From a bacterium (lineage in GTDB: Bacteria > Patescibacteriota > Saccharimonadia > CAILAD01 > BJGX01), in assembly GCA_023261595.1 (NCBI GenBank), contig JAHFOQ010000003.1:1-51885 (forward strand): a stretch of DNA of 51,885 nucleotides, read 5' to 3'. Under the pieces are notes generated by a model, which was not told where the DNA came from, searched no databases, and was given only the letters and a program-made list of their open reading frames with translations. Positions 46,368 through 51,885 of the stretch are shown in pieces. The position numbers and the translations under genes are program-made. Each line of letters begins with the position of its first letter. The stretch's first letter is position 1.

Positions 46368-49190
46368 TTATTTTTTTAGTAAACGGGCCAAGTAATAACC
46401 GGTGTGACTATTTGTTATTTTAGCGATTTGCTCTGGAGTACCTTCACCTACAATAGTTCCTCCTCCGCTTCCGCCTTCTGGACCAAGATCAATAATCCAA
46501 TCAGCACTTTTAATAACATCTAAATTGTGTTCGATAATTAGTACTGAATTACCCATTGCTACTAATGCATTAAGCACCTCTAGGAGTTTTGCAACGTCTT
46601 CAAAGTGTAAGCCAGTTGTGGGTTCGTCGAGGATATAAAGTGTACGTCCTGTTGCTCTGCGGGCTAACTCGGCTGCAAGTTTAATTCGTTGTGCCTCACC
46701 GCCAGAAAGTGTAGTAGCAGGCTGACCAAGTTTAATATAGCCAAGCCCTACACTATGCAAGGTTTCGAGCTTACGAGAAATAGCCGGAATATTTGCAAAA
46801 AATTTGGCACCTTCTTCTACCGTCATTTCTAACACGTCTGATATATTTTTACCTTTATAGACTATCTCGAGTGCTTCGCGATTATACCGTTTACCATTAC
46901 AAACATCACATGTAACATACACATCTGGTAAAAAATGCATTTCAATTTTTATAATTCCATCACCTTTACAGTTTTCACAACGTCCGCCTTTTACATTAAA
47001 GCTAAATCGTCCTGAACTATAGCCACGTATCTTTGCTTCTGGCACCATTGCAAATAAATCTCGAATATCATTAAATGCCCCTGTGTATGTGGCTGGGTTA
47101 GAACGTGGCGTACGGCCAATTGGGCTTTGATTGATATCAATCACTTTATCGAGGTGCTCCATACCACGAATTTCTTTAAATTTTCCGGTTGGCTCTTGGC
47201 TCCGATGATATTCTTGAGAAAGTTTACGAGCCAAAATATCATTAATTAAGCTCGACTTACCACTACCCGATACTCCACTTACTACGGTCATTACACCGAG
47301 TGGAATTTTAACCGAAACATCTTTTAGATTATGTTCGGTAGCACCAACAATTTCTAAGTACCGGCCGTCTGATTTACGTCGTTTCTGTGGCACTGCCACA
47401 ACTTTTTTACCTGAAAGATATTGTCCGGTAAGTGAATTTTTATTCTTCGCTACTTCGCTCGGTGTACCAATAGCAACAACTTCACCACCATGTTCGCCGG
47501 CCAGTGGACCAATATCTACTACGTAGTCAGCCGCCAAAATTGTGTCTTCGTCGTGTTCTACTACAATTACGGTGTTCCCTACATCGCGCAAACGGCGCAG
47601 TGTTTCGATGAGCTTATCATTATCACGTTGATGTAAACCAATAGAAGGTTCGTCGAGAATATACAGCACTCCCATTAGGCTTGATCCAATCTGGGTTGCC
47701 AATCGAATACGCTGGGCTTCGCCACCGGCTAGTGTATTTGCACTACGTTCGAGCGTTAGGTATCCCAAACCAACATCAAAGAGAAAACTCAAGCGTGCTT
47801 CAATTTCCTTAAGAATTTGCTTCGCAATAATTGTTTGTTGTGCGTCGAGCTTTAAGTTTTTAAAATAATCAAATGCATCAGCTACTGTTAGCTCAGTTAC
47901 ATCTGCAATTGATTGACCAGCAATAGTTATAGCAAGCACTTCTGGTTTTAATCGTTTGCCACCACAACTTTCACATAGCTGAGTAGTCATGTATTTTTCA
48001 ATTTCACGTTTTACAAAGTCGCTATCAGATTCGCGATAGCGGCGCTGCATATTTGGAATAACTCCTTCAAACTTTGTTTTGTAGGTTCTGCCACCGGGGC
48101 CAGGTACACCAATAACTTCTTCGCCAGTACCATAAAATAAGATCTTTTTATCTCTTTCACTTAAGTCTGCTACCGGAACATCTAGTCGGAATTTATGAGC
48201 CTTTGCGACAGATTCGAGCAACTTGGTATACCAACTCATTCGTTGTGTGGTACGACTCCATGGTCGAATTGCACCTTCTAAAATACTGAGTTTTGTATTT
48301 GGCACAATTAAGTCGGGGTCAACAATTAATAACGATCCAAGCCCCATACAATTTGTACAAGCACCGTGCGGAGAGTTAAAACTAAACAGGCGTGGCTCTA
48401 TTTCTGGCAATGCAAAAGCTGAATCAGTAGTTGTGTAGTGTTCAGAAAATAATTGCTCTTCGTTGGTGTCATAATTAATAACATTAATTACTCCTTCACC
48501 AAGGTGTAAGGCAGCCTCTACGGCTTCTACAAGTCGCTGTGGGTTTTCGGTATCGACACTTAATCTGTCTACCGCAATCTCGATAGTATGCTTCTTTTGT
48601 TTGTCTAAATCTGGAACTTCATCAATTTCAATTAACTTACCATCCAGCCGAACGCGAGTATATCCAGCCTTACGAGCTTCATCGAGCAAATGACGATGTT
48701 CGCCTTTTTTATCTTTAACAATAGGTGCCAAGATAATAATTTTGCTCTCTTTTGGATAGTTTTTAATTGTATCAACAATTTGTTGTGGAGTTTGTTTACT
48801 TAGCACTTCACCTGTATTCGGATCGTGCGGAATGCCTACACGAGCATAGAGCAACCGGAGATAATCGTAAATTTCTGTAACTGTTGCTACGGTAGAACGT
48901 GGATTGCGAGAAGAAGATTTTTGATCGATCGAGATTGCTGGGCTTAAGCCTTCTATCTGATCAACATCTGGTTTTTCCATTAAACCTAAGAATTGTCGTG
49001 CATATGCGCTGAGAGATTCTACATACCGTCGCTGACCTTCGGCATAGATAGTATCGAATGCGAGAGATGATTTGCCAGAACCAGAGAGTCCGGTAATTAC
49101 AACCAGCTTGTCGCGTGGTATGGTGAGATCGATATTTTTTAAGTTGTGCTCTCGAGCACCTTTAATAACTATCTTGTCATGCATACTCAT
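46368..49190 (-). CDS. uvrA: UvrABC system protein A
   Basis: 940 aa; two ABC ATPase domains ([50 protein letters not shown]), zinc-finger CxxC motifs, SD AAAGGA. Confidence 0.98.
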   Translation of the reverse strand: MSMHDKIVIKGAREHNLKNIDLTIPRDKLVVITGLSGSGKSSLAFDTIYAEGQRRYVESLSAYARQFLGLMEKPDVDQIEGLSPAISIDQKSSSRNPRSTVATVTEIYDYLRLLYARVGIPHDPNTGEVLSKQTPQQIVDTIKNYPKESKIIILAPIVKDKKGEHRHLLDEARKAGYTRVRLDGKLIEIDEVPDLDKQKKHTIEIAVDRLSVDTENPQRLVEAVEAALHLGEGVINVINYDTNEEQLFSEHYTTTDSAFALPEIEPRLFSFNSPHGACTNCMGLGSLLIVDPDLIVPNTKLSILEGAIRPWSRTTQRMSWYTKLLESVAKAHKFRLDVPVADLSERDKKILFYGTGEEVIGVPGPGGRTYKTKFEGVIPNMQRRYRESDSDFVKREIEKYMTTQLCESCGGKRLKPEVLAITIAGQSIADVTELTVADAFDYFKNLKLDAQQTIIAKQILKEIEARLSFLFDVGLGYLTLERSANTLAGGEAQRIRLATQIGSSLMGVLYILDEPSIGLHQRDNDKLIETLRRLRDVGNTVIVVEHDEDTILAADYVVDIGPLAGEHGGEVVAIGTPSEVAKNKNSLTGQYLSGKKVVAVPQKRRKSDGRYLEIVGATEHNLKDVSVKIPLGVMTVVSGVSGSGKSSLINDILARKLSQEYHRSQEPTGKFKEIRGMEHLDKVIDINQSPIGRTPRSNPATYTGAFNDIRDLFAMVPEAKIRGYSSGRFSFNVKGGRCENCKGDGIIKIEMHFLPDVYVTCDVCNGKRYNREALEIVYKGKNISDVLEMTVEEGAKFFANIPAISRKLETLHSVGLGYIKLGQPATTLSGGEAQRIKLAAELARRATGRTLYILDEPTTGLHFEDVAKLLEVLNALVAMGNSVLIIEHNLDVIKSADWIIDLGPEGGSGGGTIVGEGTPEQIAKITNSHTGYYLARLLKK

Positions 49191-49324
49191 TCAATCCTTT
49201 CGTCGAATTTCGACGTAATTCAAGGTTCAATTGTACTCCCTCTGTCAATATTATTCAAGTAGTTACACCTGTTCCTCCTGAGATAATTCAGGTAAAATAA
49301 TAAGCATAACTAAAAAGGAAAACT

Positions 49325-49684
49325 ATGGCAGAAGCACCACGAATAGGCGACCCGAATGATATTAATGCTGGCATAGGCCAAGCAGCATACGAAAGTGCAA
49401 AAAAAGAAATACCAACGGCATACGGGCGAGCTCAGGCTATTGAACCAGGTACACCATCAGCAGACATGATTACTCATGTACCAAGCCAAGAAGAATTAGT
49501 TGCTCAAAAAAATGAGACTTTTGATGCAGAACTAAACCGCATGCAAAATGGTTTAAAAAATTTAAGTGAATACACTGTACCGCATGCCGATGTAGTTCAT
49601 CTTGAACATGTTAAAAAGAATCTAGAGGAATATTTACACTCTCTTGCTAAGATTATCGAAGCTAAAAAAGCAGGTCAGTACTAG
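49325..49684 (+). CDS. Hypothetical protein
   Basis: 119-aa ORF; SD AAAGGA before ATG; no recognised family. Confidence 0.7.
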   Translation: MAEAPRIGDPNDINAGIGQAAYESAKKEIPTAYGRAQAIEPGTPSADMITHVPSQEELVAQKNETFDAELNRMQNGLKNLSEYTVPHADVVHLEHVKKNLEEYLHSLAKIIEAKKAGQY

Positions 49685-49687
49685 ACA

Positions 49688-50638
49688 TTATTGGTTAGCT
49701 TGATATTCACGTGCCAGAGCCATAACTGCCTTCCGAGCAGCCTCGCTCATCTGAGACTGTAAAGCTACTTTAAGCTGATCAGCAATAATCGCTAAACTTG
49801 CAGAGTCTGTCACATCACCTCCGGCTACGCCATAACCATCTATTTCTCTAGCCCGTATATAGTATCCATCAGTAGCAGTCGCCCCTTTGAGTTCTTTATG
49901 TGCCACTAGTGCGTCAAGTCGAAATTTATGCCCTTGTACAGTAAATTCAACAGAGGTTAAATCAGTATTTGGCTCGTGAATTTCTGGTTCGCTGTCGTTA
50001 AACATTTGTTGCAGCACTACAATTTCAGCCGCTGGCAATCCATTTTGCAATGCAAATTCTCTCAGCTGCTGATTACGTTCTGTATTTCCCAGCTCAGTGC
50101 CATCTTCTTTTATGCGTATATAGACTCCAGCTATTTTTCCTTTTTCCACATTTACTTGATTGTAATTATCGGTTCGAGTTTCTTCTAGAACACGTCGTGG
50201 ACTAGGAATGACCGCTTGCCTATCCATATCGTTAAGACCCGAATCATACGACCATGCTCCTAAGACAGCTTCATTTTCTGAAGGCGGTTCGATGATAAGC
50301 CCAGACATACCCTCAAACGTCCAAAGATGAGCTTGGTCTATTAGGCTTGTATTGAGAGGTCTGTCGGTCAAAGTAAATTCACCTAAGCCCAGTTGATTTA
50401 CTCTATCCTGAATGTCGAGTGGTGCATGAACCATAAAAGCAAAGTACTCCGTCGGTTCATATCGGCGAGACTCGGGTTTGGTCATATACTCACTGTAAGA
50501 TTCTTTTTTTTCTTTCTCCATATCTGCTCTACCATTCTCCATCCCAGACTTCAACTCGGCATACAGATTACGACGTTCATTATGATGATAAGTGCTATCA
50601 CCAGTTTCGGTCGAATCTTGAATGGACTGCTCGCTCAT
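49688..50638 (-). CDS. Hypothetical protein
   Basis: 316-aa ORF overlapping the end of uvrB by 4 nt; no recognised family. Confidence 0.75.
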   Translation of the reverse strand: MSEQSIQDSTETGDSTYHHNERRNLYAELKSGMENGRADMEKEKKESYSEYMTKPESRRYEPTEYFAFMVHAPLDIQDRVNQLGLGEFTLTDRPLNTSLIDQAHLWTFEGMSGLIIEPPSENEAVLGAWSYDSGLNDMDRQAVIPSPRRVLEETRTDNYNQVNVEKGKIAGVYIRIKEDGTELGNTERNQQLREFALQNGLPAAEIVVLQQMFNDSEPEIHEPNTDLTSVEFTVQGHKFRLDALVAHKELKGATATDGYYIRAREIDGYGVAGGDVTDSASLAIIADQLKVALQSQMSEAARKAVMALAREYQANQ

Positions 50639-51885
50639 TTCTTCCCTATTCTCTTACTACCTACTATTTCTTTAATATCTTCTATCTGATCTCTTAGTTC
50701 TGCAGCCTTTTCAAACTGCAGGTTCGCGGCTGCCAATTCCATCTGTTCATTTAATTGTTTGGTTAGAAATACCAATTCGTCTTTTGGAATTTTACTAAAG
50801 TCTATGTTGGCAACATCTGTTGTTTCTGCTTCGGTTTGTTGGTGCATCGTTTCGGCCAGGGCTTTTTCTACCGTACGCGGTGTAATGCCATGTTTTTTGT
50901 TATATGCTTCTTGCACTGCGCGACGTTCGGTAGTAATTTTTATAGCTCTCTCCATTGAGCCAGTTACTTTATCGGCATACATTATTACTTTTCCTTCTTG
51001 ATGTCTGGCGGCTCGACCAATTGTCTGAATAAGTGAAGTTTCTGAACGTAAAAATCCTTCTTTATCAGCATCGATAATAGCAACAAGGCTCACCTCTGGT
51101 AGATCTAAACCTTCGCGCAATAGATTAATACCTACCAAAACGTCATACACACCTAATCGCAGATCGCGCAAAATATCGGTACGTTCAAACGTATCTACAT
51201 CACTATGTAAATATTGTACTTTTATGCCAATTTCTAATAAATACTCAGTTAGGTCTTCTGCAATTCTCTTAGTTAGTGTAGTAACAAGTGTGCGTTGGCC
51301 ATTTTTGGTTCTTTCTCGAATTTCGGCGATAAGATCGTCTACCTGATGATCACTTGGTCGAACTTCTATAATTGGGTCGAGTAATCCAGTTGGGCGAATA
51401 ATTTGTTGTACTTTTGTTTTACTTCGACTAAGTTCGTATTCGCTTGGTGTTGCAGAAACGTAAATAACTTTATTAATATGTCGTTCAAACTCGGTAAAGT
51501 TTAGTGGTCGGTTATCGAGAGCGGAAGGCAAACGGAATCCATGCTCTATAAGCGTTTCTTTGCGTGCTTTGTCTCCGTTAAACATTCCTCCAACTTGCGG
51601 GATGGTAATATGACTTTCATCAACAAACATTAAATAATCATCAGGAAAATAATCGAGCAATGTAGCAGGCTGTGAACCCGGCTCTCTATTAGTAAGGTAA
51701 CGTGAATAGTTTTCAATTCCTTTAACGAATCCAGTCTGTTCCATAATTTCTACATCGTACTGTACCCTACTTTCTAACCTTTGAGCTTCGAGTAACTTAT
51801 CTTGGCTCTTAAACCACGCCACCCGTTCTTCGGCTTCTTCTTTTATCTGCACTATTGCGCGTTGCAACTGTTCTTTCGGTGTAAC
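50635..51885 (-). CDS. uvrB: UvrABC system protein B (partial, 5' end outside window)
   Basis: [66 protein letters not shown]-terminal UVR motif. Frame stays open to the window edge. Confidence 0.98.
   Translation of the reverse strand, partial: VTPKEQLQRAIVQIKEEAEERVAWFKSQDKLLEAQRLESRVQYDVEIMEQTGFVKGIENYSRYLTNREPGSQPATLLDYFPDDYLMFVDESHITIPQVGGMFNGDKARKETLIEHGFRLPSALDNRPLNFTEFERHINKVIYVSATPSEYELSRSKTKVQQIIRPTGLLDPIIEVRPSDHQVDDLIAEIRERTKNGQRTLVTTLTKRIAEDLTEYLLEIGIKVQYLHSDVDTFERTDILRDLRLGVYDVLVGINLLREGLDLPEVSLVAIIDADKEGFLRSETSLIQTIGRAARHQEGKVIMYADKVTGSMERAIKITTERRAVQEAYNKKHGITPRTVEKALAETMHQQTEAETTDVANIDFSKIPKDELVFLTKQLNEQMELAAANLQFEKAAELRDQIEDIKEIVGSKRIGKK

Overview
This AT-rich 51.9-kb bacterial chromosomal window uses the standard code. 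Its compact gene style and content look like Candidatus Saccharibacteria/Patescibacteria; that placement is an inference, not proven here. The backbone is mostly minus-strand housekeeping: clpC (partial), nusA, yraN, rnhB, rplS, dnaE, gatC-gatA-orf-gatB, mscS-like, ligA, lemA, secG, uvrC, uvrA and uvrB (partial), plus plus-strand folD and seven tRNA genes. Small, orphan, comparatively GC-rich ORFs with near-consensus promoters are interspersed. The main accessory locus, about 30.9-45.9 kb, looks like a cell-surface module. It holds a DUF916/WxL-interacting-like protein, two tandem paralogous secreted proteins plus a third relative, a PKD-like anchored protein, a Crp/Fnr-family regulator, and a 2921-aa tail-fibre-like surface protein with an S74 intramolecular-chaperone domain. 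A perfect TGTAAT-N4-ATTACA palindrome lies at about -40.5 of the giant gene's predicted promoter, directly downstream of the Crp/Fnr gene. Other notable signals are: a perfect CIRCE element overlapping the nusA-clpC promoter; many genes whose -10 box ends exactly 6-7 nt before the start codon (predicted leaderless mRNAs); an 89-bp direct repeat plus tRNA-Leu 3'-end fragments flanking a DHFR-like gene; an Rpf-like transglycosylase; and an 88-codon ORF interrupted by one in-frame TAA. All family names come from reading protein motifs by eye; no database search was run.
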